A stretch of 64,000 nt of DNA from Flavobacterium urocaniciphilum. GTDB taxonomy: Bacteria > Bacteroidota > Bacteroidia > Flavobacteriales > Flavobacteriaceae. Of this stretch, positions 44,286-54,310 are shown piece by piece (positions within the stretch are counted from its first letter, which is position 1; each line of letters opens with the position of its first letter). The stretch covers positions 1-64,000 of the forward strand of contig NZ_FOEI01000001.1 in NCBI RefSeq assembly GCF_900110615.1. The letters run 5' to 3'. The position numbers and the translations under genes were made by a program. A model generated the notes under the pieces. That model worked only from the letters and a program-made list of their open reading frames with translations. It searched no databases and was not told the DNA's origin.

Positions 44286-44317
44286 AAACCTATTTGCTTA
44301 ATGTAAATAGGTTTTTT
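44286..44317 (+). terminator. Terminator before recR
   Basis: Stem AAACCTATTT / AAATAGGTTT (44286-44295 and 44305-44314) then Ts. Confidence 0.85.
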
Positions 44318-44325
44318 CTTTTTGA

Positions 44326-44333
44326 TATATTTG
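44326..44333 (+). promoter_or_regulatory. -7 box (TATATTTG) of recR, next to the ATG
   Basis: TATATTTG ends only 4 bases before the recR ATG at 44338. If used, transcription begins at or next to the start codon and the mRNA has almost no leader. Confidence 0.5.
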
Positions 44334-44337
44334 CATT

Positions 44338-44958
44338 ATGGAATTTTCGTCGAAATTATTAGAAAATGCAGTAAATGAAGTTGCTATGTTACCAGGAATT
44401 GGAAAACGTACAGCTATGCGTTTAGTTTTGCATTTGTTAAAACAACCAAATGAACAAACTCAAATGTTAACAGAAGCGTTAACTAAAATGAGAAACGAAA
44501 TTATTTATTGTCAAAATTGTCATAATATTTCCGATAATGTAATTTGTGAAATATGTAATAATCCAAGTCGCGATCATTCAATAGTTTGTGTTGTTGAAGA
44601 TGTGAGAGATGTTATGGCTATTGAAAATACAAGAATGTTTAAAGGAATTTACCATGTTTTGGGTGGGAAAATTTCGCCAATTGAAGGTATTTCGCCAAGT
44701 CAATTAAACATTAATTCATTAATTCAGAAAGTTAAAGAAAATAAAGTTTCAGAAATAATTTTTGCTTTAAGTTCTACTATGGAGGGCGATACAACCAATT
44801 TCTATATTTATAAACAAATTAAAGAATATAAAGTAAATATTTCAACAATTGCACGAGGAATTTCTGTAGGTGATGAATTAGAATATGCAGATGAAGTTAC
44901 ACTTGGAAGAAGTTTATTACACAGAATACCATTTGAATCATCAATTAAACCGATGTAA
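44338..44958 (+). CDS. recR: Recombination protein RecR
   Basis: A 206-residue DNA repair protein acting with RecF/RecO in loading RecA at gaps. Helix-hairpin-helix [17 protein letters not shown] (about 18-34), a C4 zinc finger ([18 protein letters not shown], about 58-75) and a Toprim domain ([16 protein letters not shown] onwards) ending in the conserved TLGRSLLHR. Length is normal. Confidence 0.96.
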   Translation: MEFSSKLLENAVNEVAMLPGIGKRTAMRLVLHLLKQPNEQTQMLTEALTKMRNEIIYCQNCHNISDNVICEICNNPSRDHSIVCVVEDVRDVMAIENTRMFKGIYHVLGGKISPIEGISPSQLNINSLIQKVKENKVSEIIFALSSTMEGDTTNFYIYKQIKEYKVNISTIARGISVGDELEYADEVTLGRSLLHRIPFESSIKPM

Positions 44959-44982
44959 ATTTTTTAATTTACCTAGAAAAAG

Positions 44983-44990
44983 TATATTTG
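44983..44990 (+). promoter_or_regulatory. -7 box (TATATTTG) of the polysaccharide operon
   Basis: TATATTTG 19 bases before the ATG at 45010, after recR. It is the only clear promoter box I found ahead of the cluster 45-64 kb. Confidence 0.6.
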
Positions 44991-45009
44991 TAACATCTAA
45001 AATAATGCT

Positions 45010-45810
45010 ATGAAGTTTTTTAAACATATATTATATATAATTACAGTTTCTTTACAATTAACATCTTGTATTTCTCATAAAGACACTCTTTATTTAGAAA
45101 AAAACAAAGATAAAGTTGCTGATATTGAAATAAATGCGGATGCTTACAAGCCATACAGATTACAAGTTGATGATATTTTATCTATAGATATTAGGTCAAA
45201 TAATGCGAAAGATGTTGAAATATTTAGCAAAAAGAAAGACGTATCAGGAAATAATATAATCAATCAAGATCAGTTATATTTTGATGGGTATCAAGTTGAT
45301 GGTTTTGGAAATATTAGAATTCCTGTTTTAGGATCAGTAAATGTTCAAGGACAAACGGTTGAAGAAGTTTCAAAATTGTTAGAAAAAAAATTGTTAGAAG
45401 AATATTTTACACCTAATTCTAATCTATTTGTAATTGTGAAATTAGCAGGTATTCGATACACAATTAATGGTGAAGTTGGTAGTACAGGAACTAAAACGGT
45501 TTTTCAAGATAAATTAAATGTGTTGGAAGCCATTGCTAATTCTGGAGATATTAATTTGACAGGAAATAAAAAAGAAGTAGTCGTAATGAGAAAAATTCCA
45601 ACTGGTTATCAATCGGAAACGTTGGATTTAACAGATGCCAATGTAATTAATTCTCAATTTTTTTATTTAAAACCACACGATTATATCTATGTTAAACCAT
45701 TAAAACAAAAAACTACAGGTTTTGGACTAAATGGTATACAAACTGTTACTACTGTACTTTCGGTATTTGGAGTGCTTACAACGACTTACTTACTAATCAA
45801 AAGCTTATAA
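45010..45810 (+). CDS. Polysaccharide export lipoprotein (Wza-like)
   Basis: A 266-residue outer-membrane lipoprotein (signal peptide ending LQLTSC) with a polysaccharide-export domain (about 45-140, YRLQVDDILSIDIRSNN, DGFGNIRIPVLGSV) and an SLBB-like domain (INGEVGSTGT onward). A C-terminal hydrophobic helix (TVLSVFGVLTTTYLLIK) replaces the Wza barrel helix. It forms the export channel of a Wzy-dependent system with the Wzc-like kinase 6 bases downstream. First gene of the cluster. Confidence 0.9.
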   Translation: MKFFKHILYIITVSLQLTSCISHKDTLYLEKNKDKVADIEINADAYKPYRLQVDDILSIDIRSNNAKDVEIFSKKKDVSGNNIINQDQLYFDGYQVDGFGNIRIPVLGSVNVQGQTVEEVSKLLEKKLLEEYFTPNSNLFVIVKLAGIRYTINGEVGSTGTKTVFQDKLNVLEAIANSGDINLTGNKKEVVVMRKIPTGYQSETLDLTDANVINSQFFYLKPHDYIYVKPLKQKTTGFGLNGIQTVTTVLSVFGVLTTTYLLIKSL

Positions 45811-45816
45811 TAAATA

Positions 45817-48291
45817 ATGTTTGATACTAAAGATTTAAAATCATTAGCAGAAGGTGCTAGTTTTGATGTAAAAGCTTTTCTTGTAAAATTACTTGGACAT
45901 TGGAAATTATTTGTGCTTTTTATTTCTGTTGCACTTTATTGGGCTTATTACGTAAATATTAGAAAAGAAAGTATTTATGGGATGGATGCTTCAATTGTTG
46001 TAAAAGATGAAAGCAATCCAATGTTCTCTAATAATACCAATTTAACATTCAATTGGGGAGGTACATCAGATAAAGTTCAAACGGTTATTACTACTTTACG
46101 TTCTAGAACTCACAATGAAAGAGTTGTTGATAAATTGCAATTTTACATTAAGTATTTGAGAAAAGGAGATTATTTTTACCCAGATGCTTATGGAACCATA
46201 CCTTTTAAAGCTGTAATTAATAAGCAAAGAGGGCAATTAGCTAATATGCTTATTAGAATAAAGCCAATTTCAAATACACAATTTGAGTTTGAAGCTGATT
46301 TTGGTGAAGCTAAAGAAGTTATGCTTTATCATTATGTTGATAATTCAACAAGTTTTGTTCCTACTAACGGTAAAAAATATTTTAATAGATTTAGATTTAA
46401 TCAAGAAATTGACTTACCATTTTTTAACGGTCAAATTACTTTAGATTCTTCAAAACCGTTAAACTTAAATGAAGATATTTATATACGATTTGATGATTTT
46501 AATGGAACAGTTGGTTCTTATAGAGGAATAGGTGTAAATGCTGATGCAAAAGCAGCTTCTGTTATTGTGTTAGATATGCAAGGACCTAATAAAGCTCGTT
46601 TAGTTGAATATTTAAATTCTACAGTAGATATCCTAAGAGAAAATGAATTAAATAGTAAAAATTTATTTGCAGTAAATACCATTAGATTTATTGATAGTAC
46701 TTTAAATGTAATAGAAGGACAGTTAAAAGATACGGAATCTGATTTAAAAAACTTTAGAAAAAATACTAATGTTTATGAATTAGAAACTGGTGGTTTAAAA
46801 TTTACTGAAGAAATATCAAATTTAGATTTAGAACAAGACAATATTAAGCGAAAATTGGCTTTTTATAATTTCTTAAAAAGTTATTTAGAAAAAAATACCG
46901 ATTATTCTAAATTACCAGCACCTGCTGTAGCAGGAATTGATGATCCTAATATTGTTTCAAATGTTTCTAAATTAATTCAATTATCTATTGATAGAGCTGA
47001 AAAAACATTTACAGTTAAAAATCAAAATTTATACAAAGAATTAGATTCTCAAATGGAATCTGTAAAAAAAGTACTTTTAAATAATATTGAAAGTTCTAAA
47101 AGTGCTTTATCAATTGATTTAAAAAGTATTAATAATAGAATTAATAAAGCAGAAGGTTCTATTAGTCAGTTGCCAGATAAACAACAAGATTATATTAATA
47201 TTTCTAGAAAATACGATTTAAAAGAAAAAATTTATAGTACATTTTTAGAAAAACGAAGTGAAGCAGATATCGTAAAAGCGGCAAGTGTTTCTGATATAGA
47301 ATTTATCGATTCTGCTAAAGATGTGGGTGGCGGATTTAGAGGTCCAAAGCGATCAATTAATTATGTTTTAGCCATTATAGTTGGTTTCTTTTTACCCTTT
47401 TTATATGTATTAATCAAAGCATTATCAGATACAAATATTAATACTACTCAGGAAATTACACAACTAACAAAAATTCCAATTATTGGTGTTATTGGTAAGA
47501 AAAATACTGAAAATAATTTATCTGTTTTTGAAAAACCAAAAGCGCCTTTAGCAGAATCATTTAGAGCGGTACGTTCTTCTTTACAGTTTTTGTCTAAAAA
47601 ACATAATTTAGAAGGTACTAAAATATTAATGTTAACATCTTCCATTTCTGGAGAAGGTAAATCATTTTGTTCCATCAATTTAGCAACGGTTTTTGCTTTA
47701 AGTGAAAAGAAAACCGTTATTGTTGGACTAGATTTAAGAAAACCAAAGATTTTTGGTGATTTTAAAGTGGATAATAATGTTGGAGTTGTAAATTATTTAG
47801 TCGGACAAAAAACAGTGGATGAAATTATTTATAAATCTCATATTCCGAATTTAGATATTATTACATCAGGTCCAATTCCTCCAAACCCATCTGAATTATT
47901 GATGAGTGAAGCAATGGAAGATTTAATTAATGAATTAAAAACGAAATACGATTACATTATTTTAGATACACCGCCAGTTGGTTTAGTTGCTGATGCTTTA
48001 GAATTATCTCATTATGCTGACGCTACTTTGTATGTTGTAAGACAAGCATATACAAAACGTGGAATGCTTTCTGTTGTAAATGAAAAACACTTGAGAGGAG
48101 AGCTTAAAAATGTAAGCATCATTTTCAATGGTTTCCAAAATAAAGCTAAATATGGTTATGGTTATGGTTACGGATATGGATATGGTGCATACGGATATGG
48201 ATATGGTGCTTATTATGAAGAAGACAAAAAGCCTAAAACATTAAAAGAGAAATTTTTAGATTATATCAATTTTCCAAAAAGAAGAGATTAA
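45817..48291 (+). CDS. Polysaccharide co-polymerase / tyrosine autokinase (Wzc-like)
   Basis: An 824-residue inner-membrane protein controlling chain length and export. Wzz-type N terminus with a first helix at about 28-48, a large periplasmic coiled-coil part (about 275-470), a second helix (about 510-535) and a cytoplasmic BY-kinase: Walker A in SSISGEGKSFCSINLA, Walker A' in VIVGLDLRKPKIFG and Walker B in YIILDTPPVGLVADA. The C-terminal tail carries a Tyr-Gly run with about eleven tyrosines, the autophosphorylation cluster, then KKPKTLKEKF. Confidence 0.93.
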   Translation: MFDTKDLKSLAEGASFDVKAFLVKLLGHWKLFVLFISVALYWAYYVNIRKESIYGMDASIVVKDESNPMFSNNTNLTFNWGGTSDKVQTVITTLRSRTHNERVVDKLQFYIKYLRKGDYFYPDAYGTIPFKAVINKQRGQLANMLIRIKPISNTQFEFEADFGEAKEVMLYHYVDNSTSFVPTNGKKYFNRFRFNQEIDLPFFNGQITLDSSKPLNLNEDIYIRFDDFNGTVGSYRGIGVNADAKAASVIVLDMQGPNKARLVEYLNSTVDILRENELNSKNLFAVNTIRFIDSTLNVIEGQLKDTESDLKNFRKNTNVYELETGGLKFTEEISNLDLEQDNIKRKLAFYNFLKSYLEKNTDYSKLPAPAVAGIDDPNIVSNVSKLIQLSIDRAEKTFTVKNQNLYKELDSQMESVKKVLLNNIESSKSALSIDLKSINNRINKAEGSISQLPDKQQDYINISRKYDLKEKIYSTFLEKRSEADIVKAASVSDIEFIDSAKDVGGGFRGPKRSINYVLAIIVGFFLPFLYVLIKALSDTNINTTQEITQLTKIPIIGVIGKKNTENNLSVFEKPKAPLAESFRAVRSSLQFLSKKHNLEGTKILMLTSSISGEGKSFCSINLATVFALSEKKTVIVGLDLRKPKIFGDFKVDNNVGVVNYLVGQKTVDEIIYKSHIPNLDIITSGPIPPNPSELLMSEAMEDLINELKTKYDYIILDTPPVGLVADALELSHYADATLYVVRQAYTKRGMLSVVNEKHLRGELKNVSIIFNGFQNKAKYGYGYGYGYGYGAYGYGYGAYYEEDKKPKTLKEKFLDYINFPKRRD

Positions 48292-48297
48292 TAAAAA

Positions 48298-49299
48298 GTG
48301 AGTGATATTATTCAAAATAAAAAAATTGTAATTACAGGTGGAGCCGGTTTTATCGGCTCTAATTTGTGTAATTATTTTTTGAACCAAAATAACCAAATTG
48401 TTTGCTTAGATAATTTTTCAACTGGATTTAAACATAATATTGAACCTTTTTTAAATCATCCTAATTTTACATTAATTGAAGGTGATATTAGAAATTTTGA
48501 AACTTGTAAAAAAGCTGTTGAAAACGCAGATTATGTATTGCATCAGGCTGCTTTAGGAAGTGTTCCTCGTTCCATAAATGACCCAATTACATCAAACGAA
48601 GTAAATGTTTCTGGATTTTTAAACATGTTACAAGCTTCAAAAGATGCCAATGTAAAACGATTTGTTTATGCAGCTAGTTCTTCCACTTATGGTGATTCAG
48701 AAGCTTTACCTAAAGTAGAAGATAAAATAGGGAAACCATTATCTCCTTATGCCATCACAAAATATGTAAATGAATTATATGCAGATGTATTTAGTAAAAC
48801 GTATGGAATTGAAACAATAGGGTTACGTTATTTTAATGTTTTCGGAAGACATCAAACACCGAATGGAGCTTATGCAGCTGTAATTCCGAAGTTTATTTCC
48901 TTATTTATCAATCACGAAAGTCCTGTAATAAATGGAGATGGAAATTATTCAAGAGATTTTACCTATATAGACAATGTAATTCAAATGAATGAATTAGCTT
49001 TGCAGGCTCAAAATTCAGAAGCGATTAATCAAGTATATAATACTGCTTTTGGAGAACGTACAACTTTAAACGAATTAATAAAATATATAAAAGAATTTCT
49101 AACACCATACGATTCTGAAATTGCAACTATTTCTTGTGTTTATGGTCCGAATAGAAGTGGAGATATTCCACATTCTTTAGCAAGTATTGATAAAGCTAAA
49201 GATTTATTGGGGTATAATCCGAAATTTTCAATTAAAGAAGGATTGAAAGAATCTATCGATTGGTATTGGAAAAATTTAAAAAAAGAACAAAATGATTAA
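48298..49299 (+). CDS. UDP-N-acetylglucosamine 4-epimerase (WbpP-like), GTG start
   Basis: A 333-residue SDR-type epimerase. Residues with [68 protein letters not shown] and [21 protein letters not shown] match Pseudomonas WbpP closely, as far as I know that protein. WbpP interconverts UDP-GlcNAc/GalNAc and their uronates. The start is the GTG at 48298; no ATG gives a complete N terminus. It overlaps the next gene by 8 bases. It supplies GalNAc-type precursors to the dehydrogenase at 50682. Confidence 0.88.
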   Translation: MSDIIQNKKIVITGGAGFIGSNLCNYFLNQNNQIVCLDNFSTGFKHNIEPFLNHPNFTLIEGDIRNFETCKKAVENADYVLHQAALGSVPRSINDPITSNEVNVSGFLNMLQASKDANVKRFVYAASSSTYGDSEALPKVEDKIGKPLSPYAITKYVNELYADVFSKTYGIETIGLRYFNVFGRHQTPNGAYAAVIPKFISLFINHESPVINGDGNYSRDFTYIDNVIQMNELALQAQNSEAINQVYNTAFGERTTLNELIKYIKEFLTPYDSEIATISCVYGPNRSGDIPHSLASIDKAKDLLGYNPKFSIKEGLKESIDWYWKNLKKEQND

Positions 49300-50680
49300 A
49301 AATATTTGTTGTATTGGCGCTGGATATGTTGGTGGACCAACAATGGCAGTTATTGCTCAAAAATGTCCACATATTAAAGTTACAGTAGTAGATTTAAATC
49401 AAGATAGAATAAATGCTTGGAATCATGAAGATTTAAGTTTGTTACCTATATATGAACCTGGTTTAGATACTGTTGTTGGTGAAGCACGTGGAAGAAATTT
49501 ATTCTTTTCAACTGAAGTAGATAAAGCGATTGATGAAGCAGATGCAATTTTTATTTCAGTAAATACACCAACCAAAACCTATGGAGTTGGTAAAGGTATG
49601 GCTGCTGATTTAAAATATATTGAATTATGTGCCAGACAAATTGCTCGCGTGGCTAAATCGGATAAAATTGTAATAGAAAAATCAACTTTACCAGTAAGAA
49701 CAGCTCAAGCCATTAAGGATATTTTGGATCATACTGGCAACGGAGTTAACTTTCAAATTTTATCTAACCCAGAATTTTTAGCAGAAGGAACAGCTATTGA
49801 AGATTTATTTGCTCCAGATAGAGTTCTTATTGGTGGCGATACAAGTCCAGAAGGTCAAAAGGCAATTCAGAAATTAGTTGATGTTTATGCAAATTGGGTA
49901 AACAGAGATAATATTTTAACCACTAATGTTTGGTCTTCAGAATTATCAAAATTAACTGCAAATGCTTTCTTAGCACAACGTGTTTCATCTATTAATGCGA
50001 TGAGTGAATTATGTGAAAAAACGGGTGCAGATGTTAATGAAGTTGCAAAAGCAATTGGTTTAGATAGTAGAATTGGATCAAAATTTTTGAAATCTTCTGT
50101 AGGTTTTGGTGGATCTTGTTTCCAAAAAGATATTTTAAACTTGGTTTATATCGCAAAATCATACGGATTAAACGAAGTTGCAGATTATTGGGAACAAGTA
50201 ATTATTATGAACGACCACCAAAAACGTCGTTTCTCAAAAAATATTATCAGTACTTTATATAATACTGTTTCTGGAAAGAAAATTGCTTTCTTAGGTTGGG
50301 CTTTTAAAAAAGACACCAATGATACTCGTGAATCTGCAGCCATTTATGTTGCTGATGATTTAATTAGTGAACAAGCAAATGTGGCAGTTTTCGATCCAAA
50401 AGTTGAAGCTGATCAAATTCATTTCGACTTAAATTATTTGGAAACACGTTCAGATTCTGAAAATAAAAAATACATTGCTATTGAAAGTAATGGTTATGAT
50501 GCTTGTAAAAATGCACATGCTATTGCTATTTTAACTGAATGGGATGAATTTAAATCTTACGATTGGCAAAAAATTTATGATAATATGTTAAAACCAGCTT
50601 TTGTTTTTGATGGTAGAAACTTATTAGATGGAGAAAAATTAGAAAAAATTGGATTTATTTATCAAGCAATTGGAAAATAA
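49292..50680 (+). CDS. ugd: UDP-glucose 6-dehydrogenase, eukaryote-like type
   Basis: A 462-residue enzyme oxidising UDP-glucose to UDP-glucuronate with 2 NAD. The NAD motif [20 protein letters not shown], the central [20 protein letters not shown], and the catalytic-Cys region [19 protein letters not shown] are present. It matches the animal/plant-like UGDH class (long C terminus) rather than the short E. coli type. It overlaps the epimerase by 8 bases and is followed after one base by the second dehydrogenase. Confidence 0.93.
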   Translation: MIKNICCIGAGYVGGPTMAVIAQKCPHIKVTVVDLNQDRINAWNHEDLSLLPIYEPGLDTVVGEARGRNLFFSTEVDKAIDEADAIFISVNTPTKTYGVGKGMAADLKYIELCARQIARVAKSDKIVIEKSTLPVRTAQAIKDILDHTGNGVNFQILSNPEFLAEGTAIEDLFAPDRVLIGGDTSPEGQKAIQKLVDVYANWVNRDNILTTNVWSSELSKLTANAFLAQRVSSINAMSELCEKTGADVNEVAKAIGLDSRIGSKFLKSSVGFGGSCFQKDILNLVYIAKSYGLNEVADYWEQVIIMNDHQKRRFSKNIISTLYNTVSGKKIAFLGWAFKKDTNDTRESAAIYVADDLISEQANVAVFDPKVEADQIHFDLNYLETRSDSENKKYIAIESNGYDACKNAHAIAILTEWDEFKSYDWQKIYDNMLKPAFVFDGRNLLDGEKLEKIGFIYQAIGK

Positions 50681-50681
50681 C

Positions 50682-51965
50682 ATGAATATAAAAATTGCCG
50701 TTATAGGATTAGGATATGTTGGACTTCCGTTAGCAAGATTGTTTGCTACGAAATTCCCAGTTGTTGGTTTTGATATCAATGAACAAAGAATTTCCGAATT
50801 AAATAATGGTATCGATTTAACTTTAGAAGTTGAAGAAGATTTATTAAAATCAGTTTTAAAAAGTCAAAATTCTTCAAGTTCCAATTATCTTTTATGTTCT
50901 AATAAATTAGAAGATATTGCCGATTGTAATTATTATATCGTTACAGTTCCAACACCTGTAGATAAACATAATAAGCCCGATTTAACACCTCTTTACAAAG
51001 CCAGTGAAACGGTAGCTAAAGTGTTGAAAAAAGGTGATATAGTTATATACGAATCAACCGTGTATCCTGGCGTTACAGAAGAGGAATGTGTGCCTGTTTT
51101 AGAAAAATTATCAGGATTAAAATTTAATTTCGACTTTTTCGCTGGTTATTCTCCTGAAAGAATCAATCCAGGTGATAAAGAACATACTGTTGATAAAATT
51201 TTAAAAGTAACCGCTGGTTCCACTCTAGAAATCGGACAAAAAGTAGATGCTTTATATAAGAGTGTGATTACTGCTGGAACTCATTTAGCACCAACAATTA
51301 AAGTAGCAGAAGCGGCAAAAGTTATTGAAAATTCTCAAAGAGATATCAATATTGCTTTCGTAAATGAATTAGCTAAAATTTTTAATATTTTGGATATTAA
51401 TACCCAAGATGTTTTAGAAGCCGCTGGCACAAAATGGAACTTCTTGCCTTTTAAACCAGGTTTAGTAGGCGGTCATTGCATTGGTGTGGATCCTTATTAT
51501 TTAGCACAAAAAGCGATGGAAGCGGGTTACCATCCTGAAATTATTTTGGCAGGTCGTCGAATGAATGACAGTATGGGAGAATATGTTGCTTCTGAAGTAG
51601 TAAAATTGATGATCAAAAAAGAAATCGTTTTACATAAAGCCGAATTGTTACTTTTAGGTGTTACTTTTAAAGAAAATTGTCCCGATGTTCGAAATACCAA
51701 AATTGTAGATATCGTTCATTCCTTAAAAGAATACGGAATTAATATTACCATTTATGATCCATGGGCAAAACCAGAAGAAGTGCTTCATGAATATGGAATT
51801 GTTTGTCATTCCGAACTAAATAATGAAACAAAATATGATGCTGTTGTATTAGGTGTTTCTCATGAGGTTTTCAATGAATTAAATATCGGTTCTTTAACAA
51901 AAGAAAATAATGTTATTTATGATGTTAAAGGTTTCCTTTCAACTGAAGTTGATGGTAGATTATAA
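50682..51965 (+). CDS. UDP-GalNAc/GlcNAc dehydrogenase (TviB/WbpO-like)
   Basis: A 427-residue nucleotide-sugar dehydrogenase. AVIGLGYVGLPLARLFATKF (6-25) and FDINEQRISELNNGIDLTLE resemble TviB (Vi antigen) and WbpO, which oxidise UDP-N-acetyl-hexosamines to uronates. The catalytic-Cys region is GLVGGHCIGVDPYYLAQKA. The start is the ATG at 50682, just after the stop of ugd. Paired with the WbpP-like epimerase it would give UDP-GalNAcA (or GlcNAcA). Confidence 0.88.
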   Translation: MNIKIAVIGLGYVGLPLARLFATKFPVVGFDINEQRISELNNGIDLTLEVEEDLLKSVLKSQNSSSSNYLLCSNKLEDIADCNYYIVTVPTPVDKHNKPDLTPLYKASETVAKVLKKGDIVIYESTVYPGVTEEECVPVLEKLSGLKFNFDFFAGYSPERINPGDKEHTVDKILKVTAGSTLEIGQKVDALYKSVITAGTHLAPTIKVAEAAKVIENSQRDINIAFVNELAKIFNILDINTQDVLEAAGTKWNFLPFKPGLVGGHCIGVDPYYLAQKAMEAGYHPEIILAGRRMNDSMGEYVASEVVKLMIKKEIVLHKAELLLLGVTFKENCPDVRNTKIVDIVHSLKEYGINITIYDPWAKPEEVLHEYGIVCHSELNNETKYDAVVLGVSHEVFNELNIGSLTKENNVIYDVKGFLSTEVDGRL

Positions 51966-51967
51966 TT

Positions 51968-53095
51968 ATGATAAGAAATTTAATTGTTTTTGGAACAAGA
52001 CCAGAAGCCATAAAAATGGCTCCTTTGGTGAAAAATTTTTTATTAAATAAAAATTTTCATACTAAAGTTTGTGTTACGGCGCAACATAGAGAAATGTTAG
52101 ATCAGGTTTTAGATTTTTTTGAAATCATTCCTGATTACGATTTAAACTTAATGAAAAAAGACCAAAACTTATTTTCATTAACTTCAGATATCATAATAAA
52201 TCTAAAACCTATTTTAGAAGAGTTTAAGCCTGATTTTGTTTATGTTCATGGAGATACAACAACTTCTATGGCTGTAAGTTTAGCTTCTTTTTATAGTGGA
52301 GCTAAAGTATGCCATGTGGAAGCTGGATTGCGTACAAATAATAAATTATCGCCTTTTCCAGAAGAAATGAACAGACAAATTACAGGTAGAATTGCCGATT
52401 TTCATTTTTCTCCAACTATTGAATCTAAAAATAATTTACTAATTGAAAATGTAAAAAATGATTCTATTCTTGTAACTGGAAATACGGTTATTGACGCTCT
52501 GTTGTTTAGTAAAAGCAAATTACTTAACTATAAAAATGATGAAATAAATTTTCTAGAAGAAATTATCGATTCATCTAAGAAAATAATTCTTGTTACAGGT
52601 CATAGAAGAGAAAATCATGGTAAAGGAATTCAAAATATATGTAATGCTTTAATTGATATTGCTAATTCTTATAAAGATACAGTTCAAATCATTTATCCAG
52701 TTCATCTTAATCCAAATATTAAGGATACAGTAAATGAAATGTTAGGTAATCATTCTAATATTAAGTTAATTCATCCATTATCATATCCTGCTTTTGTGTG
52801 GCTTATGAATCAATCATATTTAATTTTAACAGATAGTGGTGGTGTACAAGAAGAAGCACCAAGTTTAGGTAAACCTGTATTAGTTTTAAGGGATACAACA
52901 GAAAGACCTGAAGCCGTAAAAGCTGGAACAGTTATTTTAGTGGGTACAGATAAAAATGCAATAATTAAAACTTGTTCAGAATTATTAGATAATAACTCAA
53001 TATATTTGAAAATGACTAAAACGCACAATCCTTATGGAGATGGCTTAGCTAGTAAAAAAATAATTGAGTTTATTGAAAATCAATTTATTAATTAA
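51968..53095 (+). CDS. wecB: UDP-N-acetylglucosamine 2-epimerase (non-hydrolysing)
   Basis: A 375-residue enzyme making UDP-ManNAc from UDP-GlcNAc. VFGTRPEAIKMAPLVKNF, HGDTTTSMAVSLASF, CHVEAGLRTNNKLSPFPEEM, TGHRRENHG, and DSGGVQEEAPSLGKPVLVLR are all conserved. Directly upstream of the WecC-type dehydrogenase, with which it makes UDP-ManNAcA. Confidence 0.94.
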   Translation: MIRNLIVFGTRPEAIKMAPLVKNFLLNKNFHTKVCVTAQHREMLDQVLDFFEIIPDYDLNLMKKDQNLFSLTSDIIINLKPILEEFKPDFVYVHGDTTTSMAVSLASFYSGAKVCHVEAGLRTNNKLSPFPEEMNRQITGRIADFHFSPTIESKNNLLIENVKNDSILVTGNTVIDALLFSKSKLLNYKNDEINFLEEIIDSSKKIILVTGHRRENHGKGIQNICNALIDIANSYKDTVQIIYPVHLNPNIKDTVNEMLGNHSNIKLIHPLSYPAFVWLMNQSYLILTDSGGVQEEAPSLGKPVLVLRDTTERPEAVKAGTVILVGTDKNAIIKTCSELLDNNSIYLKMTKTHNPYGDGLASKKIIEFIENQFIN

Positions 53096-53099
53096 ATTT

Positions 53100-54308
53100 A
53101 TGAAAGTTGTAACTCTTGGTTTAGGATATATTGGATTGCCAACTTCAGCATTAATTGCTAAAAATGGAATTGCTGTTCATGGAGTAGATTTAAATGAAAA
53201 TGTTGTACATACAATTAATGAAGGAAAAATTCATATTGTAGAACCATCTTTAGAAGAAGTTGTAGAAGAAGTTGTTAGAAAAGGATTTTTAAAAGCTAGT
53301 ACTTCTATTGAATCTGGTGATGTGTATTTAATAGTTGTTCCAACTCCATTTAAATCGAAAAATGAACCAGATATTTCTTTCGTTAGTGCTGCAACTAAAG
53401 CAGTTATCCCTTATTTGAAAAAAGGAGATTTATATATTATCGAATCTACATCTCCAATTGGAACTACTGAAAAAATGATGGATTTAATCTTTTCAGAAAG
53501 ACCAGAACTTACAAACGAAATATTTATTGCTTATTGTCCTGAACGAGTTTTACCAGGAAATATAATGTACGAATTAGTACATAATGATAGAGTAATTGGT
53601 GGTGTAAATGATATTTCAACACAAAAAGCATTAGCGTTTTATAAACATTTTGTAAACGGTAATTTACATGGTACTAATGCACGAACTGCTGAAATGTGCA
53701 AATTAACTGAAAATTCTTCTCGTGATGTTCAAATTGCTTTTGCCAACGAGCTTTCATTAATTTGTGATAAAGCAAATATTAATGTTTGGGAATTGATAAA
53801 TTTAGCTAATAAACATCCTCGAGTTAATATTTTACAACCTGGTTGTGGAGTAGGAGGACATTGTATTGCAGTTGATCCTTATTTTATAGTTGCCGACTAT
53901 CCAATGGAGTCACAATTAATTGGAAAAGCAAGGGAAATTAATAATTATAAATCTTTTTGGTGTGCCGAAAAAGTGAAAACTACGAAGTTAGAATTTCAAT
54001 TGAAACATGGCAAAAAACCAAGTATAGCTTTAATGGGATTAGCTTTTAAACCAAATATCGACGATTTAAGAGAATCTCCAGCAAAATATATAGCTCAAAA
54101 AGTTTTACAAGATGCTCAAAATGAAGAGTTTTATATTGTTGAGCCAAATATTACATCACATCAAGTATTCAAATTAACCCATTATAAAGAAGCTGTAGAA
54201 AAAGCAGATATAATTGTGTTTTTAGTTAATCATCAAGAATTTAAAAACTTAGATATCAAATCGGATAAAGTTGTTTTAGATTTTTGTGGAGTACATTCAA
54301 ATTTTTAA
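53100..54308 (+). CDS. wecC: UDP-N-acetyl-D-mannosaminuronate dehydrogenase (WecC-type)
   Basis: A 402-residue dehydrogenase oxidising UDP-ManNAc to UDP-ManNAcA. LGLGYIGLPTSALIAKNGI at the start, YCPERVLPGNIMYELVHNDR and the catalytic region GCGVGGHCIAVDPYFIV fit WecC/EpsD-like enzymes. The ATG at 53100 lies 5 bases after the wecB stop; an upstream in-frame start would overlap wecB by 32 bases. Together with wecB it forms a two-step module. Confidence 0.92.
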   Translation: MKVVTLGLGYIGLPTSALIAKNGIAVHGVDLNENVVHTINEGKIHIVEPSLEEVVEEVVRKGFLKASTSIESGDVYLIVVPTPFKSKNEPDISFVSAATKAVIPYLKKGDLYIIESTSPIGTTEKMMDLIFSERPELTNEIFIAYCPERVLPGNIMYELVHNDRVIGGVNDISTQKALAFYKHFVNGNLHGTNARTAEMCKLTENSSRDVQIAFANELSLICDKANINVWELINLANKHPRVNILQPGCGVGGHCIAVDPYFIVADYPMESQLIGKAREINNYKSFWCAEKVKTTKLEFQLKHGKKPSIALMGLAFKPNIDDLRESPAKYIAQKVLQDAQNEEFYIVEPNITSHQVFKLTHYKEAVEKADIIVFLVNHQEFKNLDIKSDKVVLDFCGVHSNF

Positions 54309-54310
54309 TT

